64,000 bases of DNA. It comes from JAVEYA01 sp034003745 (GTDB taxonomy: Bacteria; Bacillota; Peptococcia; DRI-13; PHAD01). Where the stretch lies: contig JAVEYA010000002.1 of assembly GCA_034003745.1 (NCBI GenBank), forward strand, positions 5,997-69,996. The letters are read 5' to 3'. Positions 1-8,624 of the stretch are shown here, piece after piece. The position numbers and the translations under genes are program-made. The notes beneath the pieces were generated by a model. The model was not told the DNA's origin, made no database searches, and saw only the letters and a list, made by a program, of their open reading frames with translations. The stretch's first letter is position 1; every line of letters begins with the position of its first letter.

Positions 1-1
1 T

Positions 2-656
<655 letters not shown>

Positions 657-664
<8 letters not shown>

Positions 665-1256
665 GCCTGGCGTCACCGGCAAGCGTAAGCTGATTCTGAA
701 GGCCGCCACGGAAGTATTCTCCGACAAAGGATTTTACGGGGCCAAGATCGAAGATATCGCCCAAGCCGCGGCCATCGGCAAGGGAACCGTTTACGAATAT
801 TTTCGCAGCAAGGAGCAGCTGTTTACCGAACTGATCAAAGAAGGGGTACAAGGCTTTGAGAATATGCTGGCCGCGGAGATCCAGAAGGCGCAGACGGCGC
901 GGGAAAAACTGCGCTGCCTGATACGCGTGCAGATCAAATTCGGCCAGCGCTACCGGCTGTTGGCCAAGTCTATTATGAATGACTATATCCCTTTGGATGA
1001 CGCTTTCCGCAGCTGGCTGCGGCAGTTGCACACACATCATCTGGACATGATTGAAGAAATCATCCGGGGCGGGATGGCCGCCCGGGAAATCCGCCCCATT
1101 GACCCCGGGATCTTTGCCTTGCTGTTTTACGGCGGCATGGGGATGATTTGCAGCCCCTTGCAGGAAAAGGAGTTCACCGAAGAAGAATTGGAAAAGACCG
1201 CCGGGCAGATTCTGGACTATTATTTTACGGGTCTGGCCGCGGCAGGAGGCTGTTGA
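657..1256 (+). CDS. TetR/AcrR-family transcriptional regulator
   Basis: The protein has 199 residues. Its N-terminal 60 residues form a TetR-type helix-turn-helix: ILKAATEVFSDKGFYGAKIEDIA, then IGKGTVYEYFRSKEQLF. The remaining helical domain would bind the inducer. I chose ATG 657, which overlaps the pump's stop codon, over upstream in-frame starts at 618 (ATG) and 648 (GTG), because residues before 657 fall outside the usual TetR N-terminus. Its position directly behind an RND pump suggests that it represses that pump operon. The ligand is unknown. The next gene follows after 5 bases. Confidence 0.9.
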
Positions 1257-1261
1257 TCAAG

Positions 1262-1816
1262 ATGAGTCAGAAAACTTTTGTCGCCCTGGGCGCCTCGATT
1301 ACCGCAGGCTACCCCTATAAGCACAAGGATTCCTGGGTGGAGCAGGTGGGCCGGGCCACAGGCTGGCGGACAATCAACGCCGGCGTTCCGGGGGATACCT
1401 TCGCCGATTTATACGAGCGCCTGGAGGATGATGTGTTCTATCATTACCCCCATATTGTCAGCGTGATGGCCGGAACGAATGATTGCTTTCAGGGCTTTTC
1501 CCAGTCCGAGATGCAGCAGAATTTTTTGCGGATCCTGGAGAAATTGACCGCGCAGAAGATTCAGGTTATCGTGGGCCTGCCTTTACCGGTGGATACGCCG
1601 CAAGAAGCCCAGCTGAAAGTATTGCGGTCTTGGCTCAGAGCGTATGCCGCTGAAAACGGCTTCGTTATAATTGATTTTGCTCAGGATTTTTTTAATGAAA
1701 AAGGTGAAATACAAGAAGAACTGCTTTTGGACGGTTGTCATCCGACCCGGGAGGGCTATGCTTTAATGGGCGAGCGGGCCATTTCGTCCTTGCGCGCACA
1801 GGGGTTATTTGCTTAA
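1262..1816 (+). CDS. SGNH/GDSL-type hydrolase
   Basis: The protein has 184 residues with the SGNH esterase blocks: GASITAGYP (block I, nucleophile serine), GVPGD (block II glycine), AGTNDC (block III asparagine) and DGCHPTREGY (block V Asp-x-x-His). The family hydrolyses esters or thioesters of lipids, sugars or peptidoglycan substituents. No signal peptide is visible, so it is probably cytoplasmic. AGGAGG lies at 1244-1249. ATG 1262 is 12 bases behind it, and an in-frame TTG at 1253 is an alternative start. It lies 5 bases after the TetR gene and may belong to the same transcript. The substrate is not predictable. Confidence 0.85.
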   Translation: MSQKTFVALGASITAGYPYKHKDSWVEQVGRATGWRTINAGVPGDTFADLYERLEDDVFYHYPHIVSVMAGTNDCFQGFSQSEMQQNFLRILEKLTAQKIQVIVGLPLPVDTPQEAQLKVLRSWLRAYAAENGFVIIDFAQDFFNEKGEIQEELLLDGCHPTREGYALMGERAISSLRAQGLFA

Positions 1817-1857
1817 ATAAGGGCGCATCCGGGCTTTATGTATACTTGCAAAATATA

Positions 1858-1910
1858 CTTGCCAAAGTGAGAAGGACTTGGGATAATATTCTTAAACCGT
1901 TTTTGGCAAG
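1858..1910 (+). promoter_or_regulatory. Promoter with flanking inverted repeat upstream of the 1937 gene
   Basis: TTGCCA at 1859-1864 and GATAAT at 1882-1887 are separated by 17 bases and resemble a sigma-A promoter. The perfect 9-base inverted repeat CTTGCCAAA (1858-1866) / TTTGGCAAG (1902-1910) overlaps the -35 element and a point just after the expected start. Such a layout would suit an operator bound by a dimer or a loop. The motif TATACTTGC also occurs twice in direct orientation just upstream (about 1840-1862). The promoter and repeat are read directly; regulation is inferred. Confidence 0.4.
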
Positions 1911-1936
1911 GATAAATACTGGAAGGAGTGATCCGT

Positions 1937-2296
1937 ATGACTTCTGACGGGAAAGAGAAAATCAAAGCCAAATTCCAGGAATTAATTAATTTGATTAAAG
2001 ACGAAGCCACCACCGAAAGCCAGGACTTCAAGCAGGACGTCATCAAGGCTGTTACGGAGATTAAGGATAATCTCGAGGAAAATTGGGATAAAACCATTGA
2101 TATCAAGGACAAAACCCAGGAGAACCTGAACGAACTGATGAAGGACCTGGAAGCCAAAGCCCTGAAGGTCCAGTATACCGTACAGGAAAAATATTCCCAA
2201 GGCGTGGATAAGAAGGACGAATACGTGGTGAAAACCGCCGACGCGCTGGTAGAGGCCATCACCAAAACAAAGCAGGCGCTGGTTAAAGGCAAATAA
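1937..2296 (+). CDS. Hypothetical lysine/glutamate-rich helical protein
   Basis: I do not recognise this 119-residue protein. It is almost entirely predicted helix, very rich in Lys, Glu and Asp, and has no cysteine, signal peptide or membrane segment. Heptad-like spacing of hydrophobic residues (for example FQELINLIKDE and LVEAITKTKQALVKG) suggests a coiled coil or amphipathic helix bundle, as in phasin-like or stress-related proteins, but no family can be named. AAGGAG at 1923-1928 supports ATG 1937; an in-frame GTG lies at 1928. It has its own promoter-like element upstream and a hairpin region downstream, so it is probably monocistronic. Confidence 0.7.
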   Translation: MTSDGKEKIKAKFQELINLIKDEATTESQDFKQDVIKAVTEIKDNLEENWDKTIDIKDKTQENLNELMKDLEAKALKVQYTVQEKYSQGVDKKDEYVVKTADALVEAITKTKQALVKGK

Positions 2297-2310
2297 TCCG
2301 GACCAAATAT

Positions 2311-2366
2311 TGTTCGCAAATTTTAGGTAGCTGCGAACATGGGATACGCTTGCCGTATCCCATGTT
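2311..2366 (+). promoter_or_regulatory. Two mutually exclusive hairpins before the aconitase gene
   Basis: TGTTCGCA (2311-2318) can pair with TGCGAACA (2332-2339). The last bases of that arm also begin a longer stem, AACATGGGATACG (2336-2348) with CGTATCCCATGTT (2354-2366), which has a five-base loop. Both stems cannot form together. The second stem is not followed by a strong T-run. CATGGGA (2338-2344) is also complementary to TCCCATG (2390-2396), which includes the aconitase start codon. This could be a terminator for the upstream gene or a leader switch. Confidence 0.4.
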
Positions 2367-2393
2367 GCATTGTAGGAAAGGAGAGACGATCCC

Positions 2394-4331
2394 ATGGCGC
2401 TTAATCTGATACAGAAAATTATTCAGGCTCATCTGATCTCAGGAACCTTGGAGCCCGGCCGGGAAATCGGACTCAAAATCGACCAGACCCTCACCCAGGA
2501 CGCCACCGGTACGATGGCTTATCTGGAATTTGAAGCCATTGGCCTGCCCCGGGTGAAGACGGAGCTTTCGGTGAGCTATGTAGACCATAATACCCTGCAG
2601 ACAGGCTTTGAAAACGCCGATGACCACCGTTTTCTGCAGACGGCGGCGGCGAAGTACGGCGTCTATTTTTCCCGTCCCGGCAACGGGATCTGTCATCAGG
2701 TGCATCTGGAACGCTTCGGCAAGCCGGGGAAGACTTTGCTCGGCTCGGACAGCCATACCCCCACCGGCGGGGGCCTGGGGATGCTGGCTATTGGCGCCGG
2801 CGGCCTGGATGTCGCGTTGGCCATGGCGGGGGAGCCCTTTTACCTGACCATGCCCAGGGTAGTCAATGTCTATTTGACCGGGGAGCTGAGCCCTTGGGTG
2901 TCCGCCAAGGAAATCATCCTGGAACTCCTGCGTCTTTTGACTGTCAAGGGCGGCGTAGGAAAAGTCTTTGAATACTCCGGACCGGGCGTGAAAGGCTTAA
3001 GCATTCCCGAACGGGCCACCATCACCAATATGGGCGCCGAACTGGGCGCTACCTCCTCCGTTTTCCCCAGCGACGAGACCACCCGGAAGTTTCTGGCCGC
3101 CCAGGAGCGGGAAGAGGATTTCATAAAAATTTCCGCTGATGAGGGCGCAACTTATGATGAAACGATAAAAATAGATCTCTCCACCCTGGTTCCTTTGGTG
3201 GCCAAACCGCACAGCCCCGATAACGTCGTGCCGGTCACAGAAGTGGAGAAAGTAAAGGTCGATCAGGTTTTCATCGGCAGCTGCACCAACTCTTCGCTGA
3301 CCGATATGCTGAAAGTAGCCGCTATCCTGCGCGGCAAGGTCGTCCATCCGGACGTCAGCCTATGTATTGCGCCCGGTTCCAAACAGGTGCTGCAGATGCT
3401 GGCTGCCAACGGCGCGCTGGCCGATCTGGTGGCCGCCGGGGCGCGCATCCTTGAATCGGCCTGCGGACCTTGCGTCGGCGTAGGCCAGGCGCCCGCCTCC
3501 CAGGCAGTATCTTTACGGACTTCCAATCGTAATTTCGAAGCCCGCAGCGGTACCGCCGACGCGGAAATATATCTCGCCAGCGCCGAGACCTGCGCGGCCT
3601 CGGCTTTGACCGGACATATCACCGATGCCCGCACCTTGGGAGCTGCTGTTCAACTGAACCTGCCCGACAAATTTACCGTGGACGACCGCATGATTATCCC
3701 GCCGCCCCAGGATGGCAGCGCAGTGGAGATTGTCCGCGGGCCCAATATCCGGCCGCTGCCCCAGTTTAACGAGCTGCCGGCCTCCCTTTCCGGCGAAGCG
3801 GTCATCAAAGTGGGCGATAATATTACCACCGACCATATCATGCCGGCCGGCGCGAAGATCCTGCCGTTCCGCTCCAATATCCCCGAAATCTCCAAGCATG
3901 TCTTTGCCCCGGTGGATAAGGAATTTTACAGCCGCGCCACCGCTAAAGGCGGCGGTTTCATCATCGGCGGGCATAACTACGGGCAGGGTTCCAGCCGCGA
4001 GCACGCCGCGCTGGCCCCCAAGCACCTGGGCATCAAGGCGGTCATTGTCAAGTCCTTTGCCCGCATTCATCTGCAGAATCTGATCAACTTCGGCATTTTG
4101 CCCCTGACCTTTGCCGAGGAGAAAGACTACGACGGTATTGCCTCCGGCGATACGCTGGAGATACAGAATTTGCTGCAGGATATCGAGACCAACAGTATCC
4201 AAGTTTATAACCGGACGAAAAATCAACAGTATGCGGTAAAACACTCCCTCAGCGTCCGGCAGCTGGAGATGCTCAAGGCCGGAGGTCTCTTGAATTTCGT
4301 GGGAATAAATAAATCTACTTTGGCAAGATAA
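2394..4331 (+). CDS. acn: Aconitate hydratase
   Basis: This 645-residue protein converts citrate to isocitrate through cis-aconitate. Its length and sequence fit the shorter aconitases of anaerobic Bacillota rather than the roughly 900-residue AcnA type. The three [4Fe-4S] ligands are Cys297 (in IGSCTNSS) and Cys357/Cys360 (in ESACGPCVG). The substrate-binding LLGSDSHTPTGGGLG motif lies near residues 115-129. The C-terminal swivel domain carries GDNITTDHIMPAG (about residue 473) and GGHNYGQGSSREHAALAP (about 524-541). AAAGGAGAG upstream supports ATG 2394. Isocitrate dehydrogenase follows after 15 bases, so the two form an oxidative TCA-branch operon feeding 2-oxoglutarate. No citrate synthase is in the window. 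Confidence 0.95.
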   Translation: MALNLIQKIIQAHLISGTLEPGREIGLKIDQTLTQDATGTMAYLEFEAIGLPRVKTELSVSYVDHNTLQTGFENADDHRFLQTAAAKYGVYFSRPGNGICHQVHLERFGKPGKTLLGSDSHTPTGGGLGMLAIGAGGLDVALAMAGEPFYLTMPRVVNVYLTGELSPWVSAKEIILELLRLLTVKGGVGKVFEYSGPGVKGLSIPERATITNMGAELGATSSVFPSDETTRKFLAAQEREEDFIKISADEGATYDETIKIDLSTLVPLVAKPHSPDNVVPVTEVEKVKVDQVFIGSCTNSSLTDMLKVAAILRGKVVHPDVSLCIAPGSKQVLQMLAANGALADLVAAGARILESACGPCVGVGQAPASQAVSLRTSNRNFEARSGTADAEIYLASAETCAASALTGHITDARTLGAAVQLNLPDKFTVDDRMIIPPPQDGSAVEIVRGPNIRPLPQFNELPASLSGEAVIKVGDNITTDHIMPAGAKILPFRSNIPEISKHVFAPVDKEFYSRATAKGGGFIIGGHNYGQGSSREHAALAPKHLGIKAVIVKSFARIHLQNLINFGILPLTFAEEKDYDGIASGDTLEIQNLLQDIETNSIQVYNRTKNQQYAVKHSLSVRQLEMLKAGGLLNFVGINKSTLAR

Positions 4332-4346
4332 AGGAGCTGTGAGACA

Positions 4347-5555
4347 ATGGCGGAAAAAATAACCGTGCAAGACGGCAGGCTGGCTGTGCCGGATCATCCC
4401 ATTATCCCCTATATCGAAGGCGACGGCACCGGTCCGGATATCTGGCGCGCCTCCCAGGCAGTCATCGAAGCCGCGGTGGAAAAAGCCTATGGCGGTAAAA
4501 GAAAGATAGAATGGCTGGAAATCCTGGCCGGAGAGAAATCCTTTAACCTGAACGGTTCCTGGCTGCCCGCAGAAACGGTGGAAGCTATCCGGGAATACAT
4601 TGTAGCCATCAAGGGCCCGCTGACCACCCCGGTGGGCGGCGGTATCCGCAGCATCAATGTGACCCTGCGCCAGCTCCTGGACTTATATGCCTGCGTACGC
4701 CCGGTCAAGTGGATTCAGGGAGTGCCCAGTCCGCTGGTCAATCCCCAGTGGGTCGACGTTATTATTTTCCGTGAAAATAACGAAGATATTTATGTAGGCA
4801 TTGAATGGGAAAGAGGCAGTAACGAGGCCCGAAAAGTGGCGGATTTCCTGCGGACACAGATGTCCTGTGAGATTCCCGACGACGCCGGCATCGGCATCAA
4901 ATATATGGGACAGCGCGCCTCCGAGCGTATCATGCGCAAGGCCATGCGCTACGCCGTAGAGAATCACAAGCAGAAAGTTACGATTGTCCATAAGGGCAAC
5001 ATTATGAAATATACTGAAGGCGCTTATAAGAAGTGGTGCTATGATCTGGCAAAGAAAGAGTTTGCCGACGTCATCATCCTGGAAGACGAACTGGCTCAGC
5101 ATGGCGGCGGGATTCCGGCCGGGAAAATTCTGGTCAATGACCGCATCGCCGACAACATGTTCCAGCAGCTGATTATCCGCAGCAACGAATATGAGGTGCT
5201 GGTCTGCCCCAATTTGAACGGGGACTATATTTCCGACGCTGCCGCCGCTTTGGTGGGCGGGCTGGGGATGGCCCCGGGGGCGAACATTTCCGATCATCTG
5301 GCCCTCTTTGAGGCCACCCACGGGACAGCGCCCAAATATGCGGGAATGGACAAGGTCAACCCCGGCTCGTTTTTGCTTTCGGCCGTGATGATGCTCGAAT
5401 ATATCGGCTGGAAGGAAGCGGCCGCGCTGATTGAAAAAGGACTGGGGCAGGCTGTGCTGGATAAGCAGGTCACCTACGACCTGGCCCGGCAGCTCGAAGG
5501 CGCCCGGGAGCTGAAAAGCTCCGAATTTGCCCAGGCACTCATCGCGAGAATGTAA
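4347..5555 (+). CDS. icd: NADP-dependent isocitrate dehydrogenase
   Basis: This 402-residue protein oxidatively decarboxylates isocitrate to 2-oxoglutarate. The nucleotide and substrate motifs are clear: YIEGDGTGPDIW near residue 22, GGGIRSINVTLRQ with Ser102 at the place of the regulatory serine of the E. coli enzyme, and NGDYISDAAAALVGGLGMAPG near the C-terminal third. The GTAPKYAG sequence has the Lys-Tyr pair associated with NADP preference. AAGGAG precedes ATG 4347. It lies 15 bases behind aconitase, so the two steps are co-expressed, probably to make glutamate precursors. No kinase/phosphatase gene for the serine is present nearby. Confidence 0.95.
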   Translation: MAEKITVQDGRLAVPDHPIIPYIEGDGTGPDIWRASQAVIEAAVEKAYGGKRKIEWLEILAGEKSFNLNGSWLPAETVEAIREYIVAIKGPLTTPVGGGIRSINVTLRQLLDLYACVRPVKWIQGVPSPLVNPQWVDVIIFRENNEDIYVGIEWERGSNEARKVADFLRTQMSCEIPDDAGIGIKYMGQRASERIMRKAMRYAVENHKQKVTIVHKGNIMKYTEGAYKKWCYDLAKKEFADVIILEDELAQHGGGIPAGKILVNDRIADNMFQQLIIRSNEYEVLVCPNLNGDYISDAAAALVGGLGMAPGANISDHLALFEATHGTAPKYAGMDKVNPGSFLLSAVMMLEYIGWKEAAALIEKGLGQAVLDKQVTYDLARQLEGARELKSSEFAQALIARM

Positions 5556-5583
5556 GGTAAGAATATCATGTATACTGTATACT

Positions 5584-5613
5584 TTCTGAAATCGTTTAGA
5601 ATGATGGTATAAT
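5584..5613 (+). promoter_or_regulatory. Probable promoter for the carboxyltransferase gene
   Basis: A perfect TATAAT lies at 5608-5613, about 26 bases before the start codon. The -35 candidate TTCTGA at 5584-5589 is weak. The preceding bases hold a short GTATACTGTATAC direct/inverted motif. It would give the 5639 gene its own transcript apart from acn-icd. Confidence 0.4.
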
Positions 5614-5638
5614 TGCTTCAATAAAGGAGGGAATAACA

Positions 5639-7051
5639 ATGATAGAAAAAAGAAAAATCGGCATTACCGATACCAGTTTTCGGGATGCACACCAGTCTCT
5701 TCTGGCCACCAGAATGAAGACGGAAGATATGATTCCCATCGCTGCGAAAATGGATGAGGTCGGCTTTCACTCCATGGAGGTTTGGGGCGGCGCTACTTTT
5801 GATACATGCATGCGCTTCTTGAACGAAGACCCCTGGGAGCGTCTGGACAAACTGAGGAAGGTCATCAAGAAAACCAAGCTGCAAATGCTCCTGCGCGGCC
5901 AGAACCTCGTAGGTTACAAGCATTATGCCGACGACGTGGTGGAGGACTTTGTCAAGAAGACCGTGGCCCATGGTATGGATATCTTTCGTATTTTTGACGC
6001 CATGAACGACGTCCGGAACCTGCAGAAGGCCGTGGAAGTCGCCAAAAAAGAAGGCGCCCATGTCCAGGCCACCTTCAGCTACACCATCAGTCCCGTTCAT
6101 GATCTGAACTACTATTTGAACATGGCCCGGCAGCTGGCTGATATCGGCGCGGACTCCTTCTGTATCAAGGACATGGCCGGTATTCTGAAGCCTTATGTTG
6201 CTGCCGAACTGGTCAGCGAGCTGAAGAAGAAATTTAAAAATATCCCGGTCCAGCTGCATACCCATTATACCAGCGGGATGGCCTCCATGATGTATATGAA
6301 AGGTATTGAAGCCGGCGCCGACGTGGTGGATACGGCCATTTCTTCCATGGCGCTGGGCACTTCCCAGCCGCCCACAGAATCCATTGTGGCCTCTTTGGCG
6401 GATTCTCCCTATGATACCGGACTGGACCTCCCCAAGCTGTCCGAGATTGCCGAATACTTCAAGGATGTCCGCAAGAAATACCAGGCTTTCGACGTCTACA
6501 AATCCGGCGTCGATACCAATGTGCTGCTTTACCAGATTCCTGGCGGCATGCTTTCCAACTTTATCACCCAGTTGCAGGAGCAGAACGCTGTGGATAAATT
6601 GCAGGATGTGCTGGATGAAGTACCGCGGGTCCGGGAAGACCTGGGCTACCCGCCGCTGGTCACCCCCACTTCCCAGATCGTCGGCACCCAGGCCGTGATG
6701 AACGTGCTTCTGGGACGTTACAAAATGGTCACCAATGAAGTCAGAAGCTACATGAAAGGCATGTACGGCGCGACGCCCGCCCCGGTCAATGAAGATATCC
6801 GCAAAATGATTATCAAAGACGAGCAGCCCATTACAGGCCGTCCGGCCGATTTTATCGAGCCGGAAATGGAGAAAGCCCGCCGGGAGATCGGCATCTATCT
6901 GCAGAAGGAAGAAGATGTCCTTTCCTACGTTATCTTCCCGCAGGTAGCCAGGCAGTTCCTGGAAGAGCGGTACGCGGCCAAGACCCATGTCGACTACAAA
7001 ATCGCCAACGAGAACGAAGACACCATGGGTGCGAAAGTCTATCCCCTATAA
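5639..7051 (+). CDS. pycB: Carboxyltransferase subunit (pyruvate carboxylase subunit B / oxaloacetate decarboxylase alpha type)
   Basis: This 470-residue TIM-barrel carboxyltransferase transfers CO2 between biotin and pyruvate/oxaloacetate. Metal and catalytic residues of the 5S/PycB/OadA family are visible: Asp11 in TDTSFRDAHQS, Lys177 in CIKDMAG (the carboxylated lysine) and His207/His209 in QLHTHYTSG. The conserved region GATFDTCMRFLNEDPWERL lies near residues 51-69. The protein ends after the PYC-OADA helical domain, and no biotinyl domain with the MKM motif is present. A separate biotin carrier and biotin carboxylase, or a membrane decarboxylase, must therefore be encoded elsewhere. Whether it makes or consumes oxaloacetate cannot be decided. 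AAGGAGGG precedes ATG 5639, and a terminator follows. Confidence 0.9.
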   Translation: MIEKRKIGITDTSFRDAHQSLLATRMKTEDMIPIAAKMDEVGFHSMEVWGGATFDTCMRFLNEDPWERLDKLRKVIKKTKLQMLLRGQNLVGYKHYADDVVEDFVKKTVAHGMDIFRIFDAMNDVRNLQKAVEVAKKEGAHVQATFSYTISPVHDLNYYLNMARQLADIGADSFCIKDMAGILKPYVAAELVSELKKKFKNIPVQLHTHYTSGMASMMYMKGIEAGADVVDTAISSMALGTSQPPTESIVASLADSPYDTGLDLPKLSEIAEYFKDVRKKYQAFDVYKSGVDTNVLLYQIPGGMLSNFITQLQEQNAVDKLQDVLDEVPRVREDLGYPPLVTPTSQIVGTQAVMNVLLGRYKMVTNEVRSYMKGMYGATPAPVNEDIRKMIIKDEQPITGRPADFIEPEMEKARREIGIYLQKEEDVLSYVIFPQVARQFLEERYAAKTHVDYKIANENEDTMGAKVYPL

Positions 7052-7070
7052 GTAAATACTAACAAAATAA

Positions 7071-7099
7071 GACGGGTACCGTAATGTACCCGTCTTTTT
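7071..7099. terminator. Bidirectional intrinsic terminator
   Basis: GACGGGTAC (7071-7079) pairs with GTACCCGTC (7086-7094) and is followed by TTTTT on the + strand. The A-rich bases before it give a T-rich tail on the - strand, so it can serve both pycB and the convergent small gene at 7191-7337. Confidence 0.85.
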
Positions 7100-7190
7100 G
7101 ACGCCTTTTCAGTATCATGACCCCTATAAAATCGCCTCTTTCGACGAAATATCTATGGTTAGAGAAATATTTTACTCCTTATAATACCCT

Positions 7191-7337
7191 TTACAAATTC
7201 TGCTGTTCGAGCATGTCCAGATAACAGCGCGGGCATAATTCGCCTTTTTCGGATACGCTCACGCTCTTGTCTTCAGCCCAGATTTCGTCGATTAAAGCCA
7301 GCGGCTGCCCGCAGCGCGCACAACAACCAGACTCCAT
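7191..7337 (-). CDS. Small CxxC...CxxC zinc-ribbon-like protein
   Basis: This is a 48-residue reading frame on the - strand. The complement of 7346-7352 gives a near-perfect AAGGAGG ribosome-binding site 8 bases before the ATG at 7337. The protein starts MESGCCARCGQPL and later has LCPRCYLDMLEQ. The two CxxC pairs, about 30 residues apart, could bind one zinc ion. It is the only - strand gene supported in the window. It converges on pycB, sharing its terminator, and diverges from degS. I do not recognise the family. The strong ribosome-binding site and paired cysteines argue that it is real; a role in regulation or protein contacts would be a guess. Confidence 0.7.
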   Translation of the reverse strand: MESGCCARCGQPLALIDEIWAEDKSVSVSEKGELCPRCYLDMLEQQNL

Positions 7338-7368
7338 CAGAAATACCTCCTTATATTCAGATAATATT

Positions 7369-7394
7369 ATTCTTTCCGTATTTGCGGAAAGAAT
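7369..7394. promoter_or_regulatory. Inverted repeat between divergent genes
   Basis: ATTCTTTCCG (7369-7378) and CGGAAAGAAT (7385-7394) form a perfect 10-base inverted repeat with a six-base loop. It lies between the - strand small gene and degS, upstream of both, where an operator for a dimeric regulator would be expected. No T-run suggests a terminator in either direction. Confidence 0.4.
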
Positions 7395-7479
7395 GCAGGA
7401 GTTATGAGGGGAGAAAAAGAATAATAAGGTACGGTAATTTTAAAAGTATGCTTAATTTAAGAAATATGGTGAGCTGAAG

Positions 7480-8610
7480 ATGCGCATGCCGAGCTTAGAA
7501 AAGGTAATCTCCGATACCCTTTCGGTCATTGAAAAAAGCAAGGGCCAGATTTATGACATCGCCGAGAATGCGCGAGGCGAATGCGACCGGGTCAAGAATG
7601 AGCTGCAGGAGATTCAGCGGCAGATCATCTGCACCATTGATAAGGTGGATAATCTGGAGCGGTTGGAGCGTTCCGCGCGTGTGCGGCTGATGGAAGTAAG
7701 CCGCAGTTTCGATAAATATACGGAAGACGATATTCGTATATCCTATGATAAGGCCCGGGAACTGCAGGTCGAACTGGGCTCGCTGAAAGAGCGGGAAAGA
7801 CAGCTTCGTCTCCGGCGGGACGGTCTGGAACGCAGCTTGCGCAGACTGGGCAGTACCGTAGAAAAGGCTGAGGGGCTGATGACCCAGATTAATGTCGTTT
7901 TCGACTATTTAGGCGGCAATTTAACCCTGATCAATAACGAGCTGGAGCTCGTTAACCAAAGAAGGCTCCTGGCGCCGCGGATCATTCACGCGCAGGAAGA
8001 GGAAAGAAAGCGGGTAGCCCGGGAGATTCACGACGGCCCGGCCCAATCCATGGCCAATGTGGTGCTGCGGACGGAATTTTGTGAAAAGCTGATGGAGTCC
8101 GATCAGGTGGCGGCCAAGAAGGAACTGCAGGAACTGCGCAATACGGTCAAGAGCAGCCTGCAGGATGTGCGGCGGATTATCTTTGATTTGCGCCCGATGG
8201 CCTTGGATGACCTGGGGTTGGTCCCCGCGCTGACGCGTTATCTGGAGACGCTGAAAGACAGATATAAGATTGACTTTGAAATTCATTGCAATGATAAGCA
8301 AAAAAGATTGAATTCCATTCTGGAAGTAGCTATTTACCGGGTCATCCAGGAAGCGGTGGCCAATACCATCAAACATGCGCGGGCGGCTCATATTATGGTG
8401 CAACTGGAGTTTGGAGACAAGAGCGTCATGGTGATGATCAAAGACGACGGCGTGGGCTTTGAGCCCGGTGAGATCATGGACACGCCCCGGGCCGACAGTT
8501 ACGGTTTGCTGGGTATGCAGGAGAGACTGGATATCTTAGGGGGGAAATTATCGGTTAAATCCAATCCCGGAGCGGGTACGGAGATAATGGCGATTCTCCC
8601 GCTAGATTGA
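7480..8610 (+). CDS. degS: DegS-type sensor histidine kinase
   Basis: This 376-residue cytoplasmic kinase has no membrane segment. An N-terminal coiled-coil sensor region (about residues 1-165) has the features of DegS. The HisKA_3 dimerisation domain carries the phosphoacceptor His184 in the motif REIHDGPAQ. The C-terminal HATPase has the N-box EAVANTIKHA and the G-boxes DDGVGFE and YGLLGMQERL. It autophosphorylates and transfers the phosphate to DegU, encoded 14 bases downstream. In B. subtilis this pair controls exoenzymes, competence and motility. Here it sits next to Tad pilus and flagellar genes, and surface behaviour is a likely output. ATG 7480 has a modest GGTGAG upstream; ATG 7486 is an alternative. 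Confidence 0.93.
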   Translation: MRMPSLEKVISDTLSVIEKSKGQIYDIAENARGECDRVKNELQEIQRQIICTIDKVDNLERLERSARVRLMEVSRSFDKYTEDDIRISYDKARELQVELGSLKERERQLRLRRDGLERSLRRLGSTVEKAEGLMTQINVVFDYLGGNLTLINNELELVNQRRLLAPRIIHAQEEERKRVAREIHDGPAQSMANVVLRTEFCEKLMESDQVAAKKELQELRNTVKSSLQDVRRIIFDLRPMALDDLGLVPALTRYLETLKDRYKIDFEIHCNDKQKRLNSILEVAIYRVIQEAVANTIKHARAAHIMVQLEFGDKSVMVMIKDDGVGFEPGEIMDTPRADSYGLLGMQERLDILGGKLSVKSNPGAGTEIMAILPLD

Positions 8611-8624
8611 TGGAGGAAAAGAAG

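Noticed and set aside
1735..1947. Frame overlapping the SGNH hydrolase end and the 1937 gene start
   Set aside because: It crosses a promoter-like element and two real gene boundaries and has no ribosome-binding site.
3513..4397. Long open frame on the - strand within the aconitase gene
   Set aside because: It is the mirror of a GC-rich coding frame. It has no ribosome-binding site, no recognisable domain, and lies fully inside a certain gene. The same holds for the long - strand frames at 5618-6988, 14191-15060, 31425-32255, 42774-43556, 46005-46937, 47361-48344, 50370-51242 and 58064-59029.
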